NCBI GenBank assembly: GCA_963728965.1
Contig: CAVSMH010000005.1
Coordinates: 186,001 to 250,000 of the forward strand
From: DASQZT01 sp963728965
Lineage (GTDB): Bacteria > Acidobacteriota > Terriglobia > Bryobacterales > Bryobacteraceae
Direction: 5' to 3'
DNA: 64,000 bases
Positions within the stretch are counted from its first letter, which is position 1. Each line of letters starts with the position of its first letter. A program made the position numbers and the translations under genes. Below, piece by piece: positions 54,770 to 63,240 of this stretch. The notes below the pieces were generated by a model. That model worked only from the letters and a program-made list of their open reading frames with translations. It was not told the origin of the DNA and did not search any database.

Positions 54770-57265
54770 CTAGGGAACCAATTCGATATAGTCGAGGCCG
54801 GCCGGTTCGTCCGCATCGGGAACCGCCGCGATGCGGATCTCGTCGCCGGGGCGCAGGGCGATGCCCGCGATGGTGCGCCGCGTGGAGGACGAACTGTCCA
54901 TGCGGCGGGCGGGAATGTGGTCGCTGGCCGCCCACTCGTCTACGAGCTGCGTGCCGATGAAGACGCGATAGCGCGAGATGCCGTTGTTCTGATCGAAATA
55001 CTGGACTCGCAAGGTGTACCAGCCGGGCGCTCCCTCGAACCGCGTTACGGCGGTACAGGACGCGACGGCGCAGGCGATGCCCTTGCCGCCGGAGGCGCCC
55101 TCCCATGGGGTCACGGCACGCTCCGCGTAGCCCTCGAGCGACATCGCCTCCGCCTCCACGCGTCCAGGGTAGTGCCCTACCCTGCCCTGGGCATCCGCAA
55201 TGCCGGATGCGCGCTGGAACCAGTTGGAGACTGCATCGCGCCACACGGTAGCCTGCCCGGACTGGTACTCCAGTTGGGTAAGAATCTCCTCATACCGCTG
55301 CTCATCCACCGCGCCCTTCAGCGATTTCCACCGGAGCACGTACTGCTCCACGGCGGCGGCGCCCTGGTAGTGCGAATCGTAGATGGACTGCACGACGGTT
55401 TTGCCGGAGTGCAGCGGGTACGAATACGGCACGTGATGCAGGAAGAGCAGCAGGTCGTCCGGGCAGGTGGCGAGAGACTCGAACACCTGCGCCACAGCGG
55501 GGCGGTACTGCCCGATGAAGCCGGTTCCGGTGGCAACGGTGCGGTCCATGCCCACGCCGGTCGCGTCGGCGCGGTGCCACTGACCCCAGCCGTTGCGCTC
55601 GGAAGCCTCCACCGCCACTCCGTAATGGTTGCCGACGATATCGGTGAGGGTCTGGAGGCCGAGCGGGCCGGTGTAGTCTTCGTAGGTACGCCAGGAGGTG
55701 AGCAGGATCGTGTTGACCGTGGAGAGCACTTTGGGATCGTTCCCGAAGGTGAGGCGGGCCCACTCATCGGCGATGGCTTCGGCGGTCAAATCGGGATTCC
55801 AGGCCAGCCGTCCGAAGCCGTAGAGGTTGGCCTGCGAAAGATGATTGCCGGTCCAGTTCGCGTCCAGCCCCACGTTGGAGACGCCGACCATGCCGCCCAC
55901 CGGCCGGTGGAACGTCCTGCCCGCGGCAAGGGCCTTCACGGGGGTACCGGCGCGGCCGGCATGCAGGTCGAAATCGAGCGTGTCCTTCCAGTACGGCACG
56001 AGATAGACGGTGTGGCGCGCCTGTCCGAAATACTCCTGGGTGATTTGCAGCTCGATGGCCTGGTTGGTCTTTTCGAGCATGCCGAATAAGGGCGAGGCGG
56101 GCTCGCGCACCTGAAAATCGATGGGGCCGTTCTTGATCTGGATCACGACATTATCGTCGAAGTTGCCATCGAGCTCGCGGAAGTTATCGGCGGCGGCCCG
56201 CGCGCGGTCGTTCCTGGGGTTGCGCCAATCCATGTGGTGGTCGTAGACGAAGCCGCGGTAGAAGATCAGGCCGCCGTGCGGCGCCAGGGCGCGCGCAACC
56301 ACGTTGGCCGCATCGGCGTGGGTGCGGTGGTACGCCGACGGGCCCACGCGGCCTTCGGAATCGGCCTTGAGGAGCAGGCCGGCGAGGTCGGGAACGGCGC
56401 GGTAGATTTCGTCCACCTTGGTCTTCCACCACGCGGCCACGCGGGCATCGAGCGGATCGAACGTGTCCAGTCCACCGATTGTCTGGGGGCTGCCGAAATC
56501 CACGGCGAGCACCACATGCACACCCCAGGGCCGGAAGGCGCGGGCGATGTGGGCCACCTGCGGCAGGAAATCGGGCGACAGAATCCGCGGGTTCACGTTG
56601 ACGTTGTTGATGGAGCAGCCGTTGATTCCGAGCGAGGCCAGGAGGCGTCCATAATCGGAGACGCGGCCCAGGTCCTGGCGGGCGTGCAGGTCTTCCCAGA
56701 AGATGGAGCGGCCGCCGTAGCCGCGTTCGATGGAGCCATCCAGGTTGTTCCACTCGTTGACCCAGCGAACGGAAGCGTAGGGCGCCTGCTTCTCATCCAG
56801 GTCGGCAACGGGTTGGCCCAGGGCGATCTTGCGCAGCAGCGCGAAAGCGCCGTACAGCACGCCGCGATCGTTGGCGGCGGTAACGACAGTGTAGCGGAGG
56901 TTTCCAGCGCGCACGGTTTTGAGCCAGAACGCGTCGGGGGCGAGCCCGGACGCGAGGGCAAGCCGGGGCGCGGCGCGGCGCAGTTCGTTCAGGGTGCCCA
57001 TGACAATGGCGCTCTCGCCGGGGAGGCCGGAGGCGGCGCGCAGGGTGCGGCCCAACATGCCACGGAGGCCGCGGATCAGCTCCGATTGCGCGGTGTGCAC
57101 CAGCGCCGCATCGCCCGCCACGGCGGCCACGGCGGGTACCGTGCGAAGATAGGGCGCGCGCGCGGCATCGTCGAGCGCGGCGTATCGCAGCCACGCGCAA
57201 TAACCCGTCTCGGCATGGAGCGAAGCCGACAAGATCACGCACAAGGCCGCAAGTGTCCGCATCAT
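54770..57265 (-). CDS. Exported GH67 alpha-glucuronidase with C-terminal carbohydrate-binding-like domain
   Basis: GH67 enzymes remove 4-O-methyl-glucuronic acid from the ends of xylo-oligosaccharides. The 831-residue protein has a signal peptide (RTLAALCVILSASLHAE), the N-terminal GH67 domain (about 20-140), and the catalytic barrel with RWVNEWNNLDGSIERGYGG, SLGINGCSINNVN, LLLKADSEGRVGP (general acid Glu) and NVVIQIKNGPIDFQVREP (base residues Asp/Glu). The helical C-terminal GH67 domain follows. About 115 extra residues (EAEAMSLEGYAE, WYTLRVQYFDQNNGISRY, LDYIELVP) look like a CBM6/35-type domain. ATG 57265 follows AGGAG. It is the last gene of the sugar-acid operon. Confidence 0.9.
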   Translation of the reverse strand: MMRTLAALCVILSASLHAETGYCAWLRYAALDDAARAPYLRTVPAVAAVAGDAALVHTAQSELIRGLRGMLGRTLRAASGLPGESAIVMGTLNELRRAAPRLALASGLAPDAFWLKTVRAGNLRYTVVTAANDRGVLYGAFALLRKIALGQPVADLDEKQAPYASVRWVNEWNNLDGSIERGYGGRSIFWEDLHARQDLGRVSDYGRLLASLGINGCSINNVNVNPRILSPDFLPQVAHIARAFRPWGVHVVLAVDFGSPQTIGGLDTFDPLDARVAAWWKTKVDEIYRAVPDLAGLLLKADSEGRVGPSAYHRTHADAANVVARALAPHGGLIFYRGFVYDHHMDWRNPRNDRARAAADNFRELDGNFDDNVVIQIKNGPIDFQVREPASPLFGMLEKTNQAIELQITQEYFGQARHTVYLVPYWKDTLDFDLHAGRAGTPVKALAAGRTFHRPVGGMVGVSNVGLDANWTGNHLSQANLYGFGRLAWNPDLTAEAIADEWARLTFGNDPKVLSTVNTILLTSWRTYEDYTGPLGLQTLTDIVGNHYGVAVEASERNGWGQWHRADATGVGMDRTVATGTGFIGQYRPAVAQVFESLATCPDDLLLFLHHVPYSYPLHSGKTVVQSIYDSHYQGAAAVEQYVLRWKSLKGAVDEQRYEEILTQLEYQSGQATVWRDAVSNWFQRASGIADAQGRVGHYPGRVEAEAMSLEGYAERAVTPWEGASGGKGIACAVASCTAVTRFEGAPGWYTLRVQYFDQNNGISRYRVFIGTQLVDEWAASDHIPARRMDSSSSTRRTIAGIALRPGDEIRIAAVPDADEPAGLDYIELVP

Positions 57266-57278
57266 GACACGTTTTCTC

Positions 57279-58052
57279 CTATGAGTTGACGCCGGAGGCA
57301 AGATAGCCGCCGTCGATGGCAATGCACTGGCCGGTCAGAAAGCTGGCCCCGTCGGACGCGAGCAGAACCGCAGCGCCAACGAGCTCTTCCGGTTTCCCGA
57401 AGCGTCCCATGGGCGTTCGCATGAGCAGTTCCTGCCCGCGCGCGGTGCCCGACACCAGGGGAGTGTTCATCTCAGTGGGGATGATGCCGGGGGCGATGGC
57501 GTTCACCACGATACCATCGGCGGCCCACTCGCAGGCGAGGCTGCGGGTTAGAGAGAGGAGGGCGGCTTTGGCGGCGCAGTAGGCCGCGACCTCGTGGAAG
57601 GCAAGAAAAGAGCCGAGGGAAACGATATTGATGATGCGACCCCGTCCGCTCGCCTTCAGCGGGCCGTAGAAGGTCTGGCAGGCGCGCAGAGCGCCGCTGA
57701 GGTTGGTATCGAGCAGGGCGGACCAGTGCTGATCGCATACCGACGCGGTGGGATGGCGGAAGGTATATCCGGCGGCGTTCACGAGAATATCGACGCGCCC
57801 GAAGTGGCGCACGGTGGCATCGCGCAAGATCTCGAGCGAGGCGCGCTCCTGGACGTTGGAGGTCTGCCGGAGGGTCCGGCGGCCCAGACCCTCGATGTCG
57901 CGGCACACTTCGGCGACCTTCTCTTCGCGGCGGCCGGTGGGCACGACGTGCGCGCCGTGCCCGGCCAATCCCACGGCGATGACGCGCCCGATACCGGAGG
58001 TCGCCCCGATCACCACGGAAACGCGGTCGGTCAAATCCAGGCCGTTCGTCAT
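57279..58052 (-). CDS. SDR-family dehydrogenase (gluconate 5-dehydrogenase/KduD-like)
   Basis: The 257-residue NAD(P)-dependent oxidoreductase has the Rossmann motif GATSGIGRVIA (residues about 16-26), NAAGYTF, and the catalytic Ser in IVSLGSF with YCAAK (Tyr-x3-Lys). The C-terminus ends GQCIAIDGGYLASG. It resembles SDRs that act on keto-sugar acids such as 5-keto-gluconate or 2,5-diketo-3-deoxygluconate. Genes on both sides act on glucuronate-type acids, which supports such a substrate. It begins one base after the dehydratase stop. Confidence 0.88.
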   Translation of the reverse strand: MTNGLDLTDRVSVVIGATSGIGRVIAVGLAGHGAHVVPTGRREEKVAEVCRDIEGLGRRTLRQTSNVQERASLEILRDATVRHFGRVDILVNAAGYTFRHPTASVCDQHWSALLDTNLSGALRACQTFYGPLKASGRGRIINIVSLGSFLAFHEVAAYCAAKAALLSLTRSLACEWAADGIVVNAIAPGIIPTEMNTPLVSGTARGQELLMRTPMGRFGKPEELVGAAVLLASDGASFLTGQCIAIDGGYLASGVNS

Positions 58053-58053
58053 G

Positions 58054-59298
58054 TCAGTAGGGAATGCTCACGGGACGATCGTCGGCGGGATCGGCCCAGC
58101 GGTCATTGGGGACAACCGGCGTCCACCGCGGACGCGCCGGATCCTGATCGTAGGGGTAGCCTCCCAGACGTTGATAGAGTTCATTGTACTCGCGGAGCTT
58201 GTCGCGATTGAGCCGGACACCGAGGCCGGGGCGGTCGGGAACGCGAATCGCGCCTTGCTCGTAACGCATCGGCCCGCCCTCGATGATGTCGTCGGCGAGG
58301 TGATGATAGTGAGCGTCGGCGGCGAAGGAAAGGTTTGGCAGGACGGCACCGAGATGGAGCATGGTAGCGAGTTGAATGCCCAGCTCGCCCGAGGAATGGA
58401 CCGCCACGCCGAGTTGGAACGTCTCACACACGGCGGCGGCTTTGACGCAGGCACGAATCCCGCCCCAGAACGTGGTATCGAGAAGGATCACGTCCACCGC
58501 GGTATTAAGGGCGTTGGCGGCGAGCTGCTCGAAGTTCACTACAACGGTGTTGGTGGCGAGGGGAACGCGCACTTTCTCGCGGGTGCGGCGCATACCGTTC
58601 AGTCCGAAGACGGGATCTTCCAGGTAGTCGTTGCGCAGGTCCTCGATGGCCTGGCCGAAGCGGATGGCCTGCTCGGTGGACCATACGGCGTTGGGATCGA
58701 AGCGGACGGAATCGCCTGGGAAAGCGGCGGCGAGCGCGCGGTAGGCTTCCAGTTCGTAGTCGGGCGGAAACACGCCGGCCTTCATTTTGTGGGTGGTGAA
58801 GCCGAAGCGGCGTTTGAGCGAGCAGGCGTTCTCCACCACCTGCTCGATGGTGCGCACCTCCCCCTTGCCGGTGGCCGGATGGGGATAGCGGAAGAAGCAG
58901 TACGAGGCGAAAGGAACGCGGTCGCGGAGGCGACCGCCCAGGATTTCGCAGACCGGCACGCCCCACGCCTGGCCCAGGATATCGAGACAGGCGAATTCCA
59001 AAGCCGCCAGTACCTGGGTGCGGTTGTTGTAGAGAGAGGCGGTGGGATTGGCGATGCGAAAACGCATCTCCTCGATGCGCGCGGGGTCATGGCCCACGAG
59101 ATAGGACTTCATGGCGCGAAACACGGCCTCGGCGGATTCGCCGCCGCCGCCCATTTCTCCCAGGCCGACGAAACCATCGTCGGTCTCCACTTCGACAATG
59201 GTGCGGACAAAGCGCCCCCAATGGCAGCCGTTGGCGTGACGCAAGGGGGCTTCGAGCGGAACCGTCACGGTGGTCGCGCGGATGTCCTGGATTTTCAC
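58054..59298 (-). CDS. Glucarate dehydratase-like enolase-superfamily enzyme
   Basis: Members of this mandelate racemase/enolase subgroup dehydrate hexarates such as D-glucarate to 5-keto-4-deoxyglucarate. The 414-residue protein has the lysine motif HKMKAGVFPP, Mg ligands in RFDPNAVWS, YLEDPVFG and LATNTVVV, LDTTFWGG, and the catalytic His in VAVHSSGELG, in glucarate-dehydratase order. The start is taken at GTG 59298 (VKIQDIRATTVTVPLE) because homologues begin there. An ATG at 59337 is in frame but non-homologous upstream. It is the first gene of the operon with the SDR and GH67 genes. Confidence 0.85.
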   Translation of the reverse strand: MKIQDIRATTVTVPLEAPLRHANGCHWGRFVRTIVEVETDDGFVGLGEMGGGGESAEAVFRAMKSYLVGHDPARIEEMRFRIANPTASLYNNRTQVLAALEFACLDILGQAWGVPVCEILGGRLRDRVPFASYCFFRYPHPATGKGEVRTIEQVVENACSLKRRFGFTTHKMKAGVFPPDYELEAYRALAAAFPGDSVRFDPNAVWSTEQAIRFGQAIEDLRNDYLEDPVFGLNGMRRTREKVRVPLATNTVVVNFEQLAANALNTAVDVILLDTTFWGGIRACVKAAAVCETFQLGVAVHSSGELGIQLATMLHLGAVLPNLSFAADAHYHHLADDIIEGGPMRYEQGAIRVPDRPGLGVRLNRDKLREYNELYQRLGGYPYDQDPARPRWTPVVPNDRWADPADDRPVSIPY

Positions 59299-59328
59299 AA
59301 TTAGTTTTATGCTACAACAAACATTGCG

Positions 59329-59415
59329 GTGAGCCATCCCGGACCGGCGGCGGAAAATGATGAGCTGTTCCAGCAGGCATTTGCGCGTTTTCTGTTGAAG
59401 GCAAAAGTGGATTGA
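59329..59415 (+). CDS. Possible 28-residue peptide upstream of the GNAT operon
   Basis: A GTG-started ORF reads MSHPGPAAENDELFQQAFA then RFLLKAKVD and TGA. It is amphipathic and protein-like in composition but has no ribosome site. A TATGCT at about 59308-59313 could make it leaderless. It may simply be chance or a relic. Listed with low confidence because it precedes a small membrane peptide and the GNAT gene in the same orientation. Confidence 0.2.
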   Translation: MSHPGPAAENDELFQQAFARFLLKAKVD

Positions 59416-59439
59416 ATTCTGGATCGTGAGGAAAATCCC

Positions 59440-59535
59440 ATGTGGGTGGCAAACTTAGTTATCGCCGGCGTGATCGTGGCTCTGTTCCTGTCCATGGTTG
59501 CGCAGCCCCCGCCCAACAAGCGGTTGGGGCAGTAA
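59440..59535 (+). CDS. Small single-pass membrane peptide (31 aa)
   Basis: This ORF reads MWVANLVIAGVIVALFLSMVA then QPPPNKRLGQ and TAA. One membrane helix fills residues 4-20, followed by a proline-rich basic tail. GAGGA lies about nine bases upstream of the ATG. It ends 13 bases before the GNAT gene, so it is probably co-transcribed with it. No function is known, and it is not similar in sequence to the 29-residue peptide at 44319-44408. Confidence 0.5.
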   Translation: MWVANLVIAGVIVALFLSMVAQPPPNKRLGQ

Positions 59536-59548
59536 ACACTCTCCGAAT

Positions 59549-60226
59549 ATGCCGCCGGTTGATCCTTCTCCCGCGCGATGGCCCACGCGCCGCACTCTCG
59601 AGGGGCGCCTTGTAACGATAGCCCCGCTCGATGCGAAGGCGCACGCGCGGTCGCTGTACGAAGGAAGCCACGGAGAGGATAAGGAAGACCGGTGGCGGTA
59701 CCTGTTCGATGGCCCGTTTGCCGATGCCGCGGCGTTTGAGGCGCAGTTGCGGAAGAAGGCGGCGTCGGACGACCCGCTGTTTTTCGCGATCGTGAATCGG
59801 CAGACGGGCCGGGCGGAGGGGCATGCCGCCTACCTGCGGATTACTCCGGCGCACCGCGTGATCGAGGTTGGAAACATTCTCTACACGGTGGGGCTGCAAA
59901 GGCGGGCGGGGGCCACGGAGGCCATGTACCTGATGGCGCGGCATGTCTTCGAAGATCTGGGCTACCGGCGCTATGAGTGGAAGTGTGATGCGCTGAATGC
60001 GCCGTCGCGGCGGGCGGCGCTGCGGCTCGGCTTCCGGTTCGAAGCCATTTTCCGCCAGCATATGATCGTGAAGGGCCGCAATCGCGACACGGCGTGGTTC
60101 GCGATGCTCGATGGAGAGTGGCCGGAGCGCAAGGCGAATTTCGAGCGTTGGCTCGATCAGACGAATTTTGACGCCAACGGCAGGCAACGGGAGGCGTTGT
60201 CGCGGCTGAACGGAGATCTGGCGTAA
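59549..60226 (+). CDS. GNAT-family N-acetyltransferase (RimJ/RimL-like)
   Basis: The 225-residue protein has the Acetyltransf_3 layout: TRRTLEGRLVTIAPLD strand, an insertion with SHGEDKEDRWRYLFDGPF, the acetyl-CoA-binding region RVIEVGNILYTVGLQRRAGATEAMYLMARHVF with the RRAGxxxEA loop, and the C-terminal YRRYEWKCDALNAPSRRAALRLGFRFE with the N-x-x-S-x-x-A-x-x-x-x-G-F pattern. Acceptor unknown. ATG 59549 is preferred, and the longer frame to 59498 covers the small peptide gene. Confidence 0.87.
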   Translation: MPPVDPSPARWPTRRTLEGRLVTIAPLDAKAHARSLYEGSHGEDKEDRWRYLFDGPFADAAAFEAQLRKKAASDDPLFFAIVNRQTGRAEGHAAYLRITPAHRVIEVGNILYTVGLQRRAGATEAMYLMARHVFEDLGYRRYEWKCDALNAPSRRAALRLGFRFEAIFRQHMIVKGRNRDTAWFAMLDGEWPERKANFERWLDQTNFDANGRQREALSRLNGDLA

Positions 60227-60281
60227 GCGCCACGCCGGGTCTAGCCGCGTCACGGCGAGGAACGCCTGGGCTCAGATCGTG

Positions 60282-61151
60282 CTAGTGGCGTTCGGAGCCT
60301 TCGATAGGGGCTACGCCCTTTCGGTCGGAGCTTGGGGTGATGCCGAGCAGCGTTTTAACGCCTGAGTTGATCAGGACGGTTTCGCTAGGCCCTTGGAAGA
60401 AACTGAATCCTGCGCGATCCTTCCAGGCTAGCGGTCCACCGAGTTTCCGGCCGGCTTTGAGGGTCTGGTCGTGGATCCGCGTCACCATGGCTTCGTAACG
60501 AGGATCGCCCTGCTTGAATCCGGAAAAATTCCCAAGGTCGGTGCTGGCTGCGAACACCACGTCGACGCCCGGCACGGCCGCGATTTTGTCGGCCACATCC
60601 ACGCCGACCGGTGTTTCAATCATCACCACGACCATCATGTTGTCGTTGATGGTCTGGTGGTAGTCGGCGCCCCATAGCGCACCGTACTGGCCGCCGCCCT
60701 GGCTGCGGCGTCCAACGGGCGGATATTTAGACCATTTGACGGCAGCCTGCGCCTTCTCCACGGTATCCACCGTCGGCACGATAATACCGAGCGCGCCGAT
60801 GTCGGTGGCTTTCTGGATATCGCTTTCGGTGGCGTCCGGGACCCGGATGAACGGCATCGCCGTGGCGCCACGGCAGGCCCAGATCATACGCGCCACGTCC
60901 TCGAACGTCATCGGGCTGTGCTGCATTTCGATCCACATGAAATCGAACCCGGAATTGGCCATGGCGCAGTAGGTGTTGGCATCCGGCAGATAGACCGTTC
61001 CGCCAATAATCGGCTTGCCAGCGAGAAGCTTGGCTTTGGCGGTGTTGTAGAGCTTGACGGACGCTCCGCTCGACTGCGGTTGTGCCGGAGAGTGCTCTGC
61101 GCCCAAAAGCCCCAGAGCCAGAGCGAGACCGACGACGTAATTTACCTTCAT
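60282..61151 (-). CDS. Exported HpcH/HpaI-family aldolase-like protein
   Basis: HpaI aldolases cleave 2-keto-3-deoxy acids to pyruvate and an aldehyde. The 289-residue protein has an N-terminal signal (YVVGLALALGLLGAEHSPAQ), then the usual TIM barrel. The catalytic His is in WIEMQHSPM, the Arg in FIRVP, the metal Glu in VVVMIETPVGV and the Asp in FAASTDLGNFSG. The metal site therefore looks intact. Most relatives are cytoplasmic, so the signal peptide is unusual. It is divergent from the LarA-like gene and downstream of the sugar-acid region. Confidence 0.83.
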   Translation of the reverse strand: MKVNYVVGLALALGLLGAEHSPAQPQSSGASVKLYNTAKAKLLAGKPIIGGTVYLPDANTYCAMANSGFDFMWIEMQHSPMTFEDVARMIWACRGATAMPFIRVPDATESDIQKATDIGALGIIVPTVDTVEKAQAAVKWSKYPPVGRRSQGGGQYGALWGADYHQTINDNMMVVVMIETPVGVDVADKIAAVPGVDVVFAASTDLGNFSGFKQGDPRYEAMVTRIHDQTLKAGRKLGGPLAWKDRAGFSFFQGPSETVLINSGVKTLLGITPSSDRKGVAPIEGSERH

Positions 61152-61258
61152 GGCTCGAAATCGTATTATTCGCGCGGCCGGATGTCAAGCTTGAGCGGCG
61201 GCTTGATTGGGCGGATTGGGGCCGGGCGCGCCGGGGAGACGGATGGCGGCGTAGTATT

Positions 61259-62554
61259 ATGGCCGTGATGGATGCGGAACTCGCATTTGGAAAAGGCAGA
61301 CTGAAAGTCGCTCTACCCGGCCGTTTCCGTTATCGGGTGCTGGAAGCTCGTTCCGCCACGCCGCTGCCGGACTGGCAGGGCGCGCTCGAAGGGGCATTGG
61401 ACGCACCGGTGGGCGTGCCGCCCCTGCGCGAAATGGCAGCGGGCCGCAAGTCCGCCGCCATCTCGGTTTGCGATATCACGCGTCCCGCGCCCAATCGTAA
61501 GACGCTGCCTCCCCTGCTGCAGCGGCTTCGGGAGGCGGGGATCGCACCGGAGAACATCACCATTTTCATCGCCACCGGACTGCATCGCGCGGCGACGGAC
61601 GCGGAGATCCGCGAAATCTGCGGCGAGGAGGCCGCGGGCTCGTATCGGGTTTTGAATCACGACGCGCGCGATCTTTCCCTTCACCAGCACCTGGGAGCGA
61701 CAGCATCCGGCACTCCGGTTTACATCGATCGCCGTTTCCTTGCGGCCGACCTGCACATCACGCTGGGATTCATCGAGCCGCATCTGATGCTCGGTTTCTC
61801 GGGCGGGCGCAAACTCATCGCGCCGGGCCTGGCAGCGCAGGACACCATCAAGGTGTTGCACAGCCCGCGGTTCATGCGCGACCCGCGGTCGGTGGAGGGG
61901 TCGATCGAGGATAATCCCCTGCATCGCGAACTGCTCGAGATCGCGCGCATGGCGCGCCACGATTTCATGCTGGATGTGGCGCTGGCGCGCGACCGGTCGA
62001 TCGCCGGGGTCTTTGCCGGCGATCCCGAAGAGGCGCATCGCCAGGGCGCGGGGTTTGTGGCAGAAGTACTGCTCGAGACGCTGGATGAGCCGGTCGATGG
62101 CGTCATCACGACGGGCGCGGGTTACCCGCTCGATCTTACTTACTACCAATCGATCAAAGGTGTGACGGCGGCCTCGCATATCGTCAAGCCCGGCGGCCGC
62201 ATTCTGTTGATGGCCGCCTGCGCGGAGGGTGTCGGCGCTGCCGAGTTCCGGGGGATGGTAGCGGAGGGCGAAAGCGATGCCGCATTCCTCGAACGCATAC
62301 GCGGCGTTCCCGTGACCATCGACCAATGGCAGCTCGAGAAACTGGCGCTGGTCACCACCAGGCAGCAGGTGCTCTGGTATGTGCCGGGAGTTCCCGCCGA
62401 CGTACGAGGCAAGCTGTGGGGCCGCTCCATGGACAGTGCGGACGCGGCCATCGAAGCAGTGACTGCCGGCCTTGCCCGGAATGCGACGATCGCCGTGATT
62501 CCAGAAGGCCCGTACGTGCTCGCCAAGGCGCACGCGCACGAAGTCACGGTCTGA
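61259..62554 (+). CDS. LarA-like nickel-pincer-type racemase/epimerase (DUF2088)
   Basis: LarA racemises lactate or other 2-hydroxy acids with a nickel-pincer cofactor bound to a Lys. The 431-residue protein shows CDITRPAPNRK, the histidine in ATGLHRAAT, HLGATASGTPVYI with GFIEPHLMLGFSGGRKLIAPGLA (cofactor Lys after GGR), and ITTGAGYPLDLTYYQSIKG. Start is at ATG 61259 (GTG 61265 and ATG 61268 are also in frame). The cofactor-building genes LarB, LarC and LarE are not in the window. Its substrate may be a sugar-derived hydroxy acid given the neighbourhood (inference). Confidence 0.85.
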   Translation: MAVMDAELAFGKGRLKVALPGRFRYRVLEARSATPLPDWQGALEGALDAPVGVPPLREMAAGRKSAAISVCDITRPAPNRKTLPPLLQRLREAGIAPENITIFIATGLHRAATDAEIREICGEEAAGSYRVLNHDARDLSLHQHLGATASGTPVYIDRRFLAADLHITLGFIEPHLMLGFSGGRKLIAPGLAAQDTIKVLHSPRFMRDPRSVEGSIEDNPLHRELLEIARMARHDFMLDVALARDRSIAGVFAGDPEEAHRQGAGFVAEVLLETLDEPVDGVITTGAGYPLDLTYYQSIKGVTAASHIVKPGGRILLMAACAEGVGAAEFRGMVAEGESDAAFLERIRGVPVTIDQWQLEKLALVTTRQQVLWYVPGVPADVRGKLWGRSMDSADAAIEAVTAGLARNATIAVIPEGPYVLAKAHAHEVTV

Positions 62555-62589
62555 TTCGGCTTCATTGCTTCATTAACAGACCTCCATTT

Positions 62590-62627
62590 GGCACGGTACG
62601 TGCCCCTTCGGCCTCGCAGTAGCGAGG
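62590..62627 (+). promoter_or_regulatory. Two tandem hairpins in the 5' region of the outer-membrane gene, one covering the ribosome site
   Basis: Perfect stems GGCACG-GTA-CGTGCC (62590-62604) and CCTCGC-AGTA-GCGAGG (62612-62627) lie before the ATG at 62638. The right arm of the second includes the only ribosome-binding-like GAGG (62624-62627). No T tract follows, so it is not a standard terminator. A role in translation control or as mRNA stabiliser is inference. Confidence 0.4.
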
Positions 62628-62637
62628 ACTCACTTCC

Positions 62638-63240
62638 ATGAAACGACTCCTATTCGCCCTCTTGATTGCTCTGGTGCCGGCGTACGCGCAGTGGCGCCAC
62701 TTCGGCTCCGACCAGACGCGTCTGACCGGGTACTTTGGCGCCGGCTTCACAACGCCGGTGAATCCTCTCGGTACGCGTCTCGATCCCGGCTGGAATATCG
62801 CCGGCGGAGTGGGTGTGACCAACAATTACATCGGCATTATGTTCGATGCCATGTTCACGGACCTGGGGATCAATCGCCGCACCCTGGCGGGGGTGGGCGC
62901 ACCGCGAGGAAACCAGAAATACTGGGCACTTACCGCCGATCCCGTGTTCCATGTGAACGAGCGAGGGCCGGTGGATTTCTATGTTACGGCGGGAGGCGGG
63001 CTCTATAGCCAGATTGTGGAATACCGCACGGGATACCGGGGAGACGCTTATTACGGGTATGACGACCTCCTGGGATCCTACACACTGTACCGCCCGGGAG
63101 TGAATGGCGGGGCCGGGTTCTCCTTCCGCCTGGGCTATGGCAACAACATCAAGGTCTTCGCCGAGGCTCGCTTCCACCACATGTTTACGCGTGGCTCGGG
63201 CGCGAGTTTCATCCCGGTGACTATAGGGGTGCGGTTTTAG
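62638..63240 (+). CDS. Small outer-membrane beta-barrel protein (OmpA/Opa-like)
   Basis: The 200-residue protein has a signal peptide (KRLLFALLIALVPAYAQ) and about eight amphipathic strands. Examples are GYFGAGFTTPV, NIAGGVGVTNNYIGIMFDA, VDFYVTAGGGLYSQIVEY, GGAGFSFRLGYG and IKVFAEARFHHMF, with the chain ending VTIGVRF on the usual terminal Phe. The barrel is likely eight-stranded. It may have a role in adhesion or envelope structure, which is unspecified. It follows the LarA-like gene by 83 bases. Confidence 0.78.
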   Translation: MKRLLFALLIALVPAYAQWRHFGSDQTRLTGYFGAGFTTPVNPLGTRLDPGWNIAGGVGVTNNYIGIMFDAMFTDLGINRRTLAGVGAPRGNQKYWALTADPVFHVNERGPVDFYVTAGGGLYSQIVEYRTGYRGDAYYGYDDLLGSYTLYRPGVNGGAGFSFRLGYGNNIKVFAEARFHHMFTRGSGASFIPVTIGVRF

